Assembly (NCBI GenBank): GCA_963969365.1
Contig: OZ017756.1
Coordinates: 2,418,001-2,482,000, forward strand
DNA length: 64,000 nucleotides
Origin: Asterochloris sp. CNOR1
Taxonomy: Eukaryota; Chlorophyta; Trebouxiophyceae; Trebouxiales; Trebouxiaceae
Reading direction: 5' to 3'
Below are positions 33,542-45,000 of this stretch, piece by piece. The notes below the pieces were generated by a model. It made no database searches, was not told the origin of the DNA, and saw nothing but the letters and a program-made list of their open reading frames with translations. How positions within the stretch are numbered: position 1 is the stretch's first letter; the number at the start of each line of letters is the position of its first letter. A program made the translations under genes and the position numbers.

Positions 33542-34575
33542 ATGACTCAAGAGGACCGTGCAGCAAGGCAGCTGGCTCAGCTGATCTCAGCTGGCCAGCC
33601 AATGCTCATGGAGGTGCGCTTTGAGGAGCTGCTGACTCTGTCTCCGAACATTGCAAGTCTTGGCCTTAAGTTGGAGGTCTCCATTGCAGGTAGGGCACTT
33701 GGGTGCTCAGTACCCCGAGTGGGTGCACAAGCCTGTTACAGGCCAGCCACGCTTCTTCCAAAGCAGCTCAGCAGAGGCCATTAGCAAGACGCCCTGGTGA
33801 GCACCGTGCATGCAGGCGTGTATTGTGCTGCCCTGCGCCTGGCGGCAGCATGGCCCCTACTTCCACAGCAGAGCCTCACACGGTTCCTTGGCCCTGCCGT
33901 GCAGGTGGCTTGTGCCCCTGCTGTGGATCCCAGTCTGCTGTGGTCTGGTCCTGTATGCAGCACTGGCTCTGTGCACATCCCCACAGCAGCTGTGTGGCCA
34001 CCTAGCAGGAGGGCTGCTGCTCTGGCAGCTGTTTGAGTACAGCATCCACCGCTTCCTCTTCCACGCCATTCCCACCAGCTACACGGGTATCATGCTGCAC
34101 TTCACCTTTCACGGCTGCCACCACAAGTTTCCCTTGGACCAGCAGCGCCTGGTGTTTCCCCCGCTCCCTGCAGCAGTAGTTACAGCAGGCATCTTCTGGG
34201 CCTTCTGCAGCCTCATGCCGCAGGTCAGCACTGCACCAGCATTGTCACAGCACTGGGGTCCTGTGTTGCCTGTTGACACACCTCACTGCTGCGCACGTGC
34301 AGGCTCAGTCTGTGCTCACTTTGCATGCTGTGCTTGTGCAGGCCCAAGCCATAGGCCTTGCCACTGGCATGCTAATTGGCTACACTTCCTATGACTGCAT
34401 CCACTTCTGCATACACCACTGCCAGCCCTCAAATAGACTTATGAAGAAAGTCCGCTCAGCTCACCTTAGCCATCACTACAGAGACTCTGGGAGCTGCTTT
34501 GGCATCAGCTCACCGCTTGTTGATGTGCTCCTGGGTACACTGCCAGCACAACTTATGAGCAGACCAGCATGTTGA
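33542..34575 (+). CDS. FAH1: Fatty acid 2-hydroxylase (FAH/Scs7 family)
   Basis: Di-iron membrane enzyme of the endoplasmic reticulum that adds a 2-hydroxyl to the N-acyl chain of sphingolipids. Four exons close in phase: 33542-33613, 33690-33796, 33905-34223 and 34342-34575. Joined exons 1 and 2 read PMLMEVGHLGAQYPEWVHKP, matching the plant FAH N-terminus. Exon 2 continues TGQPRFFQSS. Exon 3 has a hydrophobic segment (WLVPLLWIPVCCGLVLYAAL) and the histidine boxes HRFLFH and HFTFHGCHHKFP. Exon 4 has further boxes, YDCIHFCIHH and HLSHHY. As in plants and unlike yeast Scs7, there is no N-terminal cytochrome b5 domain. The plain ORF over 33542-33784 reads through the first intron and is wrong after residue 24. 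The stop is TGA at 34573-34575. Confidence 0.92.
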
Positions 34576-34810
34576 GCAATTTGCAGTCAGCATTGAATGA
34601 ATGAACTTGGCCAGCCGCAAAATGTTGGCTGGGGTGATTTGAACCTGAAAGCAGCACAGGGGAGACAGAGCAGCTGGTGAGATACAAACATGGAGCCATG
34701 CAAGATTGAAAGGCAGTCCTGTCTGATTGAGCTGTGGTCATCAGTATCTAGCCAAAAGAATGGTCCTGTTGAGACCCGTGCAGACCTTCTGGACTTCTTG
34801 CTACACATTG
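34576..34810. other. Convergent 3' intergenic region, FAH1 / AMMECR1
   Basis: About 235 bp between two convergent stop codons. No TGTAA was found on either strand here and no other feature was seen. Confidence 0.4.
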
Positions 34811-35694
34811 TCAAGCGACTACAGGGATGGGGAATTGGCCAATGCTCTCATTGGCCAGATTGGAGGCATTGGCTCTGCGGTCATGCCACTCCTGGTAGGT
34901 GAGGGATTGGGCTGTGCTCTGGTATCGTGTAAGATGCAGAGCATCTCGCAGAGCAAGTGTGACACTCCCGCTGAAGCCAGACTTGCGTACGAGGGAATCA
35001 ATTGCCTCCATGTGGGTCCACCCCTCATGCGCAGCAATTTCTGGCAGGAAGGTGGCAGTGCGGTGCTGCCTGGTGAGGGGATCCGTGAAATGTATGATGA
35101 GGCCGTGGACCCCGATGCTCCACTGCTGCCAGTTTGCAGCTGCCTCAAAGCTGTGCAGCAGCGACACTGTGCACTGCAGGCTCTGCAGCTCCTTCCTCTG
35201 AATGGGCGCGAAGCGCTTATCCCGCAGAGCACTACAGAGCACAGCAAGCTTTGTTGGGCAACAGACTTCCAGAAGAACAGGAGCAGGAGACACACATTGA
35301 CATCTCGAGCAGCCGCCTCAAGAGGAATGCTCAAGCACTGGGCACACTGCATCTGAGCATACCTGATCAAGGTGTACTCTTGAAGAGCAGTTTTGAGGCG
35401 CTGGGGTTCCAAGGTGCCAATGCAGCCGCGCAGTCTGTATTCGCTCCGCGACACTTTATTCCAGGTTACAAAAAGAGGGCTGCAGCACCACGCAAAAGCC
35501 AGGCTGACTTACGCTTGAGCTGCGGGGCACTTTCAAGCAGTTTGAAGCAGACAGCTTCACAGTCAATGCAGAGCTGGTGCTCACCAGTGCCAATCTACAA
35601 AGGGCGTTGAGCTGGGAGCTTCTGTGCCCTCCAGGTGGGCAACAAGCACATCAAAACAGAAGTGGGGATGACTTGGCTGGGCTTGTAGTGCCAT
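34811..35694 (-). CDS. AMMECR1: AMMECR1 domain protein
   Basis: Conserved small protein of the AMMECR1 family; its biochemical role is unsettled. Three exons close in phase on the minus strand: 35694-35585, 35479 to about 35364, and 35231-34811. Exon 1 starts MALQAQPSHPHFCFDVLVAH and ends PSSTPFVDWH. The junction restores a cysteine to give CPLFVTWNKVSRSEYRLRGC, and exon 2 continues IGTLEPQRLKTALQEYTLI. The second junction gives SALRDKRFAPIQRKELQSLQ, and the rest follows the family: CTVSLLHSFE, GVHGLIIHF, TATFLPEIAAHEGWTHMEAI, DSLVRKSGF and HLTRYQS. The invariant RGCIGTL motif is intact. Length, about 215 residues, is normal. The start is the first ATG upstream of CFDVLVAH. Confidence 0.93.
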
Positions 35695-36064
35695 TTCGAG
35701 CTATACCCTGAGGGCTGAAGCCTGCCTCGCACCTTGGAACTATCGGCACTGCCTGCTGACGAGAGGCATTCAGACGTGCTTGCCCTAAACAGCCTGTACT
35801 GCACAGGCACCTTCTGACTAGAGCAGCAATGCCTGGGGTGCCTGCGGGAACAGGCAGCCCTGAGCGCTAAGGGAAACTTTCCTGCGCAACCAGTCTGTGG
35901 ATATGTCCCCAATTTTCTACCAGGCAAAGTTGACGGAGTTGCAGGTCTTCACACTGACCAGGCCCTGCACCGGTTCCGCAAGGCCTGAGAGAGGCTGCGG
36001 ACTGCCGGGAGAGACACCAGTAGTGGTGACAAAAGTTGCCACGGCGCCTCTCAGGGGCTAGCCA
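35695..36064. promoter_or_regulatory. Putative bidirectional promoter, AMMECR1 / dynein heavy chain
   Basis: About 370 bp between divergent starts at 35694 (minus) and 36065 (plus). Both promoters and 5' UTRs must lie here. I found no convincing TATA box or X-box. Confidence 0.45.
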
Positions 36065-39000
36065 ATGGCTCTGGACAGCAGGCACCGCTTTCTGGCGGCC
36101 AAGGTCAGTCATGATGGTGGATTGACAGCAAACAGATGGCCCTGCACCTGACAACACTCCTCTGACCTGGCATGCCTGTGCCCTGCAGCTTTCTGAGGCC
36201 TATGAGCTGCCATTGGATGCGGTAGAGAAGATCGTCTCGTGAGTGTGTGCTGCTGCCTGGCTGCCTCACATCATGCAACATGCATGTGCCGCACTGCTGC
36301 TGCTTGCTGCCTGCCAGCTGAAAGCACTGATGCTGTGCTATGCTGTACAGGGCAGGCTGCATCCACAGTCAACTGTGCATGGGCTCCACTCTGCAAATGC
36401 TTTGCTGTCCCTGCAGCCACCGTAAGCGGGAGCTCGAGGGATTTTTTGAAGCTGATGGCCCCCTCACACTGGCGTGGTTCTACCAGGTGAAACTTGCCTG
36501 CGCCCCTGCTGTCCACAGTTTTCCTGCAGCCTGAGCTGCACAGTGCCTGCATGACTCAGCACGCAAAGCAATCAGCAACAGCGTGGCTCACCTACCAGTG
36601 CTGTTTGCGCTGCAGCAACAGGCGGGGGCGCAGACAGGCGATCCCCAGCTGTATCTCTCCCAAGTGCAGGTGAGCTACACGCAGCGTAGCACAAAGCAGC
36701 ATTCTACATTCCAGGCCAGTTGCTGTCCAGGCCTTCTTCAACAACCACCGCTGGCAGATGCCAGCTGTGCTCGTGTGACCTGCATAGCCTAGAAACAGCC
36801 TACTGACTGCTTTGCTGCCTGGACTGCAGCATGAGCCTGTCCTCAACAAGGTGGTCTACTTTGTGCGTGCCAATGCTAAGGGCATTTCAGAAAAGACGTG
36901 CGAGCAGGATATCACTGCCGGCATCGTCAGCAAGGAGACACTGGACAGCTACAAAGTGCTGCTCAGCGAGCTGTACCTGCCCATCTTCCAGGAGCAGAGC
37001 AGCTGGGGCAAGAGCAGCGAGGAGCACACGCGCGCTTTCCTGCAGGTCAACAGCCGTCCATGCCATGTATCACAATTGCACTGAGGCAATCATGCCTCAT
37101 GCCTCCAAATCCCAGCTTGACCTCCTGGGCAGCTCTGACTGTGTGCAGGCTGCTCCAGGTGCCAGCAGCACTTGTTGAATTTGCAGCCACAGTGTGGCCT
37201 GCTGCTGCAGCCTACCTGATGCATCCCTGTGAAGAAGAGGAGGCACCTTGCAGCCCTGCATGACGCTCTTAAGAATCAATGGCTGCAGGGGGCGACGCGC
37301 TTCAGCAGCGCCTTGATAGAGGCAGTCAACAGTCTGAAAGGCAGTGTGGAGCTGCGCCTGCCGGAGCCAGCTATCGTGGCAGGCATCGAGCTGCGACCCA
37401 ACATCATGCAGAAGGCTGCGCAGGACGCCACTATCATGGCGCATCTGAACGAGGTGCTGGTTGACTGGTGCAAGCAGGTGGAGGTGCTGCTGGACGAGGC
37501 CAGCGGGACTGCTAAGGATGGTGCTGAAGCAGGTGGGTTCAGCTCTGGCTGCCTCTCTGCAGTTGTGGTTGAGGGACGCCCTGTGCAGCATGAGCATGCA
37601 TGTTGGCACCTGACAGCTACAGGCCACAAGTCCGGCATGTTGTGTTTGTTGCCTGTGAAGTCACTGGCTACTGCTTACCAAAGTGTAAGCAGCCAAGCAG
37701 TGCTGCACACAAGGCTGCATGACACAATGGCCATGCCCTTCTGCAGGCCCTGATACCGAGCTGGAGTTCTGGCGCTCCCGGATGACCAAGTTCACTTCCA
37801 TCACCAAGCAGCTGCAGCGGCGGGAGTGCAAGATTGTGATGGGTGTCACCTCGGCAGGGCGCAGCAAGGCGTACAAGCGCTGGAAGGACATTGACGTGCG
37901 CGTCACAGGTGGGCAGCGCTTCCCCGCCAGAGAGATGCTTCCCGCTGTGATGTGTGCTGCACACCTGGCATCCTCCCTCAAAATCAGTGCTGATCCTCCC
38001 TGCTCAGTCTTTGAGTGCAAAGACCCTCATGAAACGTCAGCACCTGCAGAACATTGGTGTGCCATGGAAGCGGCTCAGAAAGATTACAGTCCACGAGTGG
38101 CCTGTGGATTGAGCCTTGATATCTGTGGCCCCTCGCAAATCGGAATGCTCCAAACAGAATGCTCCGCAGCAAGGTTGCAGCCTGCTGTTCCGGCTAATCT
38201 TCTGCACACCTCGCATGATGAGCAGGAGCCTCCTGTGACTGGCAGACCCTGCACGAGCATCACTGCTGTGCAGATGCTGCCAATGAGGCCAAGGACAATG
38301 TGAAGTACCTGGCCACTCTGGAAAAGAGCCTGGAGCCGCTGTACGTGGGCACTCCTCAGATGATCATCGAGTCTCTGCCCACCATGATGAACAACATCGC
38401 CATGATGCACACCATCGCGCGCTACTACAACACCCCAGAACGCATGACGGTTTTGTTCCAGAAGGTGTGGCCTCATGCTGCTCTGTCAAGCAGGTCCCTG
38501 TGGCCTCAGTAGCCCGCTGCAGATGATCTCCAGCTCGCTGCGCTGCTCTTGCATGCCACAGCCTGAGCCTGCAGCTGAGCCCACAAAGTGGGCTGCCATA
38601 GTCATGATGCCAGCAGCGCAGGCTGCTCTCTTGCCAATTGTGCTGTTGCTGCATGCAGCTGCCTAAGCAAGCAGCTGTGCCTGCACACAGCAGCACCTGG
38701 TAGCCGACTGTGCAGGCAGTAGTGCCTGTCATAGTCAGCGTCCAGCAGTCATGACCTGCTGGCATCACTTCCTTGCATCAAGGCATCTGCTGCTGGTGTG
38801 TGCAGGTGACCAACCAGATGATCCACAATTGCAAGGAGGCCATTCAGGCCCCAGGGAAGCTGTGGGAACAGGACAAGTCAGTGCTGCTGGGCAATCTGGA
38901 GGCAGCAGTGACGCTATATGTACGATATCAGCAGGAGTACCAGGCAAAGGCGAAGGTCAGTCACCAGTGCCACACTGCCTGAGCTTGTTGCCTGTCCGCA

Positions 39001-42000
39001 GCTGTGGTGCTGTACCTCCTGCCTGAACCACATTCTGTTGGGCAGCCCGTGCGCTGCCTGCTGGGAATGGTCAACTGCAGGGCTGCCTGCTTGTTGTGCC
39101 TCACCTCGCAGCAATGCGTGCCTGGCCAGCACTCGCTGCAGACCAGCCTCTCTGCAGTATTCATGCACTGTACAAACAAACAGGCTGCATCGCTGCATGT
39201 GGCCGTGTTTCAACCCTCCAGCCTGCCGTGATCATCTATTGCACAACAGCGTAGGCTGCAGAGCTGCCTCTGGCCACATTCTGACCCCTCGCCCCTGCCC
39301 TGCAGAGCCAGCAGCGGGACGGCAGCATCTTCGTCTTTGACGAGGGCCGCATTTTTGGCAAGTTTGACCTTTTCGTCAAGCGCTGCAAGAAGTTGCTCAA
39401 CATGTTCACGACCATCTACCAGTTCAGCTCCCTGGCCCAGCACACCCACATCGATGGGCTGGACCAGATGATCAAGAACTTCTCCAACATTGTGGATGAC
39501 GTCAAGCGGAAGCCCTATGACCTGCTGGACTTCCACAAGAACCAGTACGACCGGGACATCTTGGAGTTTGACGTCAACATCCATGACTTGGAGGCGGCGC
39601 TACAGGTGGGCTTGGCCTTGAGATCACCCTGACTCTAATTACAGTGTGCGCTCTGTGTACGTCCTGCTAATTAGCAACTGCTGCTCCCCTCCTGCTGGGA
39701 CGGCTGCAGCACTCACCTTGCTCTGCGCACGTTTGTGGCAGCCTGTTTGGCCTGAGGGCGCCTCAGTCTATGAGCCAGTCTGCCTCCTCTTCTCCAGCCT
39801 GTGCAGCACCTGTGTGCTCTTGTGCCTGCAGGGCTTCATTAACAAGTCCTTTGAGAACATCGCCTCCACAGAGCACGCCCTGAACCTGCTGCGCCAGTTT
39901 CAGTCCATCCTGCAGCGTGAATCCCTCAAGGCAAGCCGTTCTTTGAGGCACCTTCCGTTGCAGCAATGTTAAGTGCCTCTGCCTATGATCCAAGCCTGCC
40001 CCTGTTGCTTCTCAACCAGACTATCTCAAACAGACTTACTCTGTGCCATGCCACAAGCCATCACTCTTTGACTACAGGAGGACCTGGCTGCAAAGTACCA
40101 AGTCATCTTCCAGAACTATGGTCACGATCTTGAGGAGGTGCAGAAGCTCTATGAGACCCACAAGAACAGCCCACCTCTGGTGCGCGATGCACCACCAGTG
40201 GCGGGCAACATCATGTGGGCGCGGCAGCTCCTGAGGCGCATTGAGCTTCCCATGAAGAGGTGCGCCCTCACCCAGTCCCTCTTAACACTGCACACAGCAT
40301 GCATCCAGCCATTGACAGGCGGCTGCCCTCTCTGCACAGGCAGAGCTGACGCTGCAGCCCTGCATGCTATTGCAGATGGTCCACTGCCACTTGACTGGTC
40401 TGTACCTCAGCTGTTTGCTGCCATGCAGGTTTGCTGTCAACAAGTCCCTCATGGCCAGCAAGGAGGCCAAGCGGATTGTGAAGACCTACAACAAGGTGGC
40501 CAAGGCCTTGGTGGAGTTTGAGGTCATGTGGACGCAGGCATGGATCAACTCGGTGGAGAACGCCAAGGCTGGCCTGCAAGCCACCCTGATTGTCAAGCAC
40601 CCTGAGACAGGTGGATTTGGCCTGGTCATTTGTGGCATAAGCAGACAGCATTACAGGAGCTGGCAGCTGCTGCATGTTGTGAACTAAGAAGCGCATCGGC
40701 TGCTTACATGTCTGATGGGACTACTCAGCTGCCTGGCAGAAAGGCAGAGAAAGCAGGCGCACGTGCTGCCATGGCAGCTGCTCTGGTGGAGGTTGGTGGC
40801 TGGTCCCTCCAACTTTGTCAAATCGGCCCTGCAGGGCAGCTGCTGGTCAATTTTGACAAGCAGATCATGCAGCTGATGCGCGAGGCCAAGGCAATGCAGC
40901 GCATGAGTATTGCGGTGCCGGAAAATGCCCGCATGGTGCTGCTGCAAGAGGAGAAGTTCAAGCACTACTTGAATCAACTCACCTATGTCTTGAAGGTGGG
41001 CAAGCTTGGACGTTGACTCCAATAGTGCATGAACCTGTCAGCAGCTGCAGATGGGCCCTGCTGTGTGGGGTCAGTGTTTGCAGAAGTCACCAATTGCAGA
41101 GGCTGAGCAATGTGCTACATGTTGGGTGCTGATCAGCACATGCAAACGGGTGCTGTGAGAGTTGATCTTGGGTTTGCTGGAGGTGTCAACGGCTGCAGCA
41201 TTTGAGACAGCCCCATGCGAATGTATGCAGGAGCATGAGGAGGTCACCAGCCTTATCATGCCGGTGGTGCGCCCCCTGCTGAGGCCCCATCTGGAGGATG
41301 TGGAGCTCAAGATCCAGCCGGGCGCTGTGCTGCTGACCTGGACCTCCATGAACATTGACGGCTACATCCACATCGTCAAGCAGGTGAGTTAGCTGGGACC
41401 TTCAGGTCACACTGCACTCTGTCCTGCGCTGCCCGTGAACAGCTGACGCTGTGCACTGCAAGCAGCTTCTGAGAGAATTGACAGCTACATACGTGACCTG
41501 GATGTGACCTGGATTTGACCCACATCATCAAGCAGGTTGGGCAGCTGCACCGGCAAGGTCTGCTGGCAGGCAGATGACTGACGTGCCACTGCCAGCAGAC
41601 TCCACAAGCAATGCTATTTCGTGTTCTTGTAGGGTGCAAAACCAGCATTGCCAATCCCTGCACCACTGCACTGCCACAGTCTCACATCTCCGCTGTACTT
41701 GCAGGCTCTTGCCCGCCTTGAGGAGCTGGTGCGCAAGATCAAAGACCTGATCGACCACCGAGTGGAGGCCAATCTGAGCAGCATCTCTAAGATGCGGCTG
41801 GTGGACCTGGCGGACGACCGCTCATTTGCTTATGACGAGTTCGTGACCACCCAGGCAAAGTTTGTCAGGAAGCAAGCAGAGACGCTGGCCATCAGGTGAG
41901 CTGGTTGCTGTACAGGCAGAAAGACTGAGTGTTTTGCAGGCAGGCAGACTGCCCCGGCCCTGCTCGTGTGCACACAGCAGCATCCTTGGGGCCCCCAAAC

Positions 42001-45000
42001 CTCTGATCCAACTAATACACAGAGTGAAGCCATGTTGCATGACCCTGACTGCACACAGCACCACTGAGGTTCAAGCTCTGATGCCTGATTCAAGCTCTGC
42101 TGTCTGCAACCTGCAACATCTATAGGCCCCTAGATGGCACCTTAAGCGCCTTATCTCTGCCTGCAGGAATACTGAGGTGCACAAGGCCATCATTGACTTG
42201 GTGGAGCTTGTCCGTCACTACCCCCGGGAGAATGTGCGGACTGAGGTGGAGCCCAGCGACATCGAGCTTGTGCGGCAGCACTACAGCAAGCTCATGTACC
42301 AGGTGACTGACAAGCTGCATGGGTGTACACAGCTTGGTCATCTGGGTTGTGCTTGACAAGATCTGCACAGCTTGTTTGACATCATTCAATTTGTGTTGGC
42401 TCTGCCAAGCTTGTCTGGGCCTGAGCTGGAGACAAAACTTGCACCTGACCTGGATGGCTGACCAATTGGCGATTTGCTATGGCTTGGTAAATGCCCAAGA
42501 GCCTGCAACTTTGACATCGCTTGTGCTGCAGGCCATTCTCTCTGCCACAAGGGCCAGCTTCACAGCCATGAAGAAGAGACTAGGCTCTCGTGCCAGCGCT
42601 GGCTTCCTGTATGTGGAGCGCCCCCTCTTCGATGTCAGCGTGCAGCTCAGTGTGCCGCGGGTAGTGATGGTCCCCTCCCTGGAGGACATCCAGACAGCCA
42701 TCAATACAGCTGGCAAGAAGGTCAGCTTGGCAGGGTCGTGTGCAGCTCTGCAGAGGGGGTTCGTGCCACCAGCAGCTGCTGTCCCCTGATGTGCTTTGGC
42801 CTTCATGTCAGCCAGTTGGTGCATGTTGTTGGGCTTTGCTTGTCAAGTCTGACAAGAGGCCGGCCTGCTTTTTCTCTGAAAGCTAGTGTTGTACAGCAAG
42901 CTGGGGCTGCACAGCCAGCCATGCCGCGCAGACTTTGTCCTGCAGTTCCTGCCTGCACAATGTAGCTATGGAGGAGGCAGTGCTGCACTTGGCTGAAAAG
43001 CAGCTCCTCAATGTGCTGCAGGTCCTGGGCTGCGCCAAGCAGCTGGAGGTGTGGGGCGGCGAGGCTGACGGCCTCACCACCTATTACGACATGATTGCGC
43101 GGGACAAGGAGGTGGTCAAGATGGTGCTGCTCCTCACCGGCAGCATTGAAGGCATGAAGGAGAACGTGCTGCAGTACATTGGCCACTTCAACCAGTACTC
43201 CTTCTTGTGGCAGAAGGACCTGGCAACCGAGTACGCCGCCTTCATGTCCACAAGTCCCTCCCTGGAGGTGCGCACCTGGCCATAAAGTGGCTATGTGCTC
43301 AGCTTGATGGCCTCTGCATGCTGTGCATACTGAGAAAACCCTCATTGAAGGCACGCTGCTGCATCCCCTCATCTGCCTGCTTGCTGCTTGCAATGGACAA
43401 GTCAAGTGTTCACCTCCTGCTTGCGAGCTTTACCCCTGGACAGAACTGCCTGCCAAAACGGCCTGCTGCTTGACCTGTTGCCTGTGGTCTTGCCCTGCAG
43501 GCATGCAAGATGAGGCAGGGCTGCGTGACATATGTCTCCAGCCAGACTGTGCCTCTTAGAGAGCAGCAATGCTGTCAACTTGATGACAGTAAGGGATGGT
43601 CGTGTCATTCCTGCAGGCCTTTGAGTCAGAGCTCAAGAAGTACATGGCAGTGGAGCAGGAGATCAGCGGCATTGCTGGTGTGCACAACATTGGCTCCCTC
43701 TCGCTGGAGACCCAGCCGCTGAAGTACTCGCTAAAGAGCGAGGCCAGCAGCTGGAAGGCTCAGTTTGCTAGGAACCTGCACAAGCAGGTGAGGTGATCAG
43801 TGTCTAGCAGCCCTCACCTTGTCAGCACGTCATGCTGTCTCTGCAGCGGTTTGATAATTTTGAGGCAGCCTCCACCCTGTCTGTCTGGCCTTTCCAGCCA
43901 GCTTTTGTGGGTTCAGTCAGCCACTGCCTGGAAGCAATGATCCCCACATGTCATTTTGCCGGACCAACCGTCTCTGACAGCAGAGTTGCAGGCCCATGGC
44001 ATCAAACCTGCACTCCATCAAGGTGAATTTGATGTGTGCGCCCTGGTGCAGGGTAGCGAGAATCTGAAGGCCTTTGACCAGTACATGCGGGACACCACGC
44101 TCAAGCTGAACAGGAAGGTTGAAGACCTGGAGGACGTGCGCTTCCTCATGGGCGTTCTCAAGGAGGTGAGGGCCTGTGCTGTGTCAGTGTGTGCAGCAGC
44201 TTGGCCAGCTGTGTGTGCAAGAGGACACAAACAGGTCCCCAGCTGTGCAGCAGCTTCCCCGGCTGCTGTCTGGTCCCTGCAGTTTGACCAGGTCCAACGT
44301 TCAACTTGCACTTTGAAGTGGCAGCCCAGCCGCCTGTGACACCATTTTGCATGCCGCTTGGAGCAGCCTTGTAATCAACTGACCGCTAGTATCAATGACC
44401 TGGCAAGCTGCTGCTGCGGTGTGCAACCCTCATCGGATTTTGCAGGCAGCCGGCTCAAGCTGAATAGGACTTTACTTCAGGTCCGCGAAAAGGAGGCCAA
44501 TGTGGACAACTTGATCAACCCCATTGAGGACATGTACGCCCTGCTGATGCGCTACGAAGTGCGTGTGCCCAAGGAGGAGACCGACATGGTCTCTGACCTC
44601 CGGTACAGCTGGCGCAAGCTGCGCAAGCTGTCTACGGACGTGTCAGACACTCTGGCACGGCTTCAGGTGAGCTGTCACATCTGAGCTAGCTGAGGGACAC
44701 ATGGCCATACATCTGACTGTCTTGTGACCCTCATCTCCTGGGGTGCATTGCCCTGACTGGTCAGTGGCGGCCTGAATAGCATTTTGCAGGACGCCCCGGT
44801 TGAGAGGGCACAATGTCAGTCTTTGGGTAAAGCATAATGCAGATGAGCTCTTGAGCAGGGGAGCGCTTCTCAGCACGAGACCCTGCACTGCAGGTCGGCT
44901 TCAAGCGTGAGCTCATCAAGGAGGTCAAGCTGTTTGTTGGCGACGCCCAGGCCTTCAGGCAGGACTGGGAGGCCAATGGCCCCATGGCCCCTGGCCTGGA

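Noticed and set aside
33614-33784. Continuation of the first fatty acid hydroxylase ORF
   Set aside because: The segment 33614-33689 is an intron; after splicing the conserved VGHLGAQYPEWVHKP appears.
34727-35356. 209-residue plus-strand ORF
   Set aside because: Shadow of AMMECR1, whose minus-strand motifs are unmistakable.
35462-35560. Minus-strand reading LCIDCEAVCFKLLESAPQLK as an AMMECR1 exon
   Set aside because: It cannot join the next exon in phase, while exon 35694-35585 joins exactly and restores the conserved cysteine.
36036-36050. Possible RFX X-box upstream of the dynein start
   Set aside because: Only one half-site-like stretch (gttgcc) is present, without the second arm.
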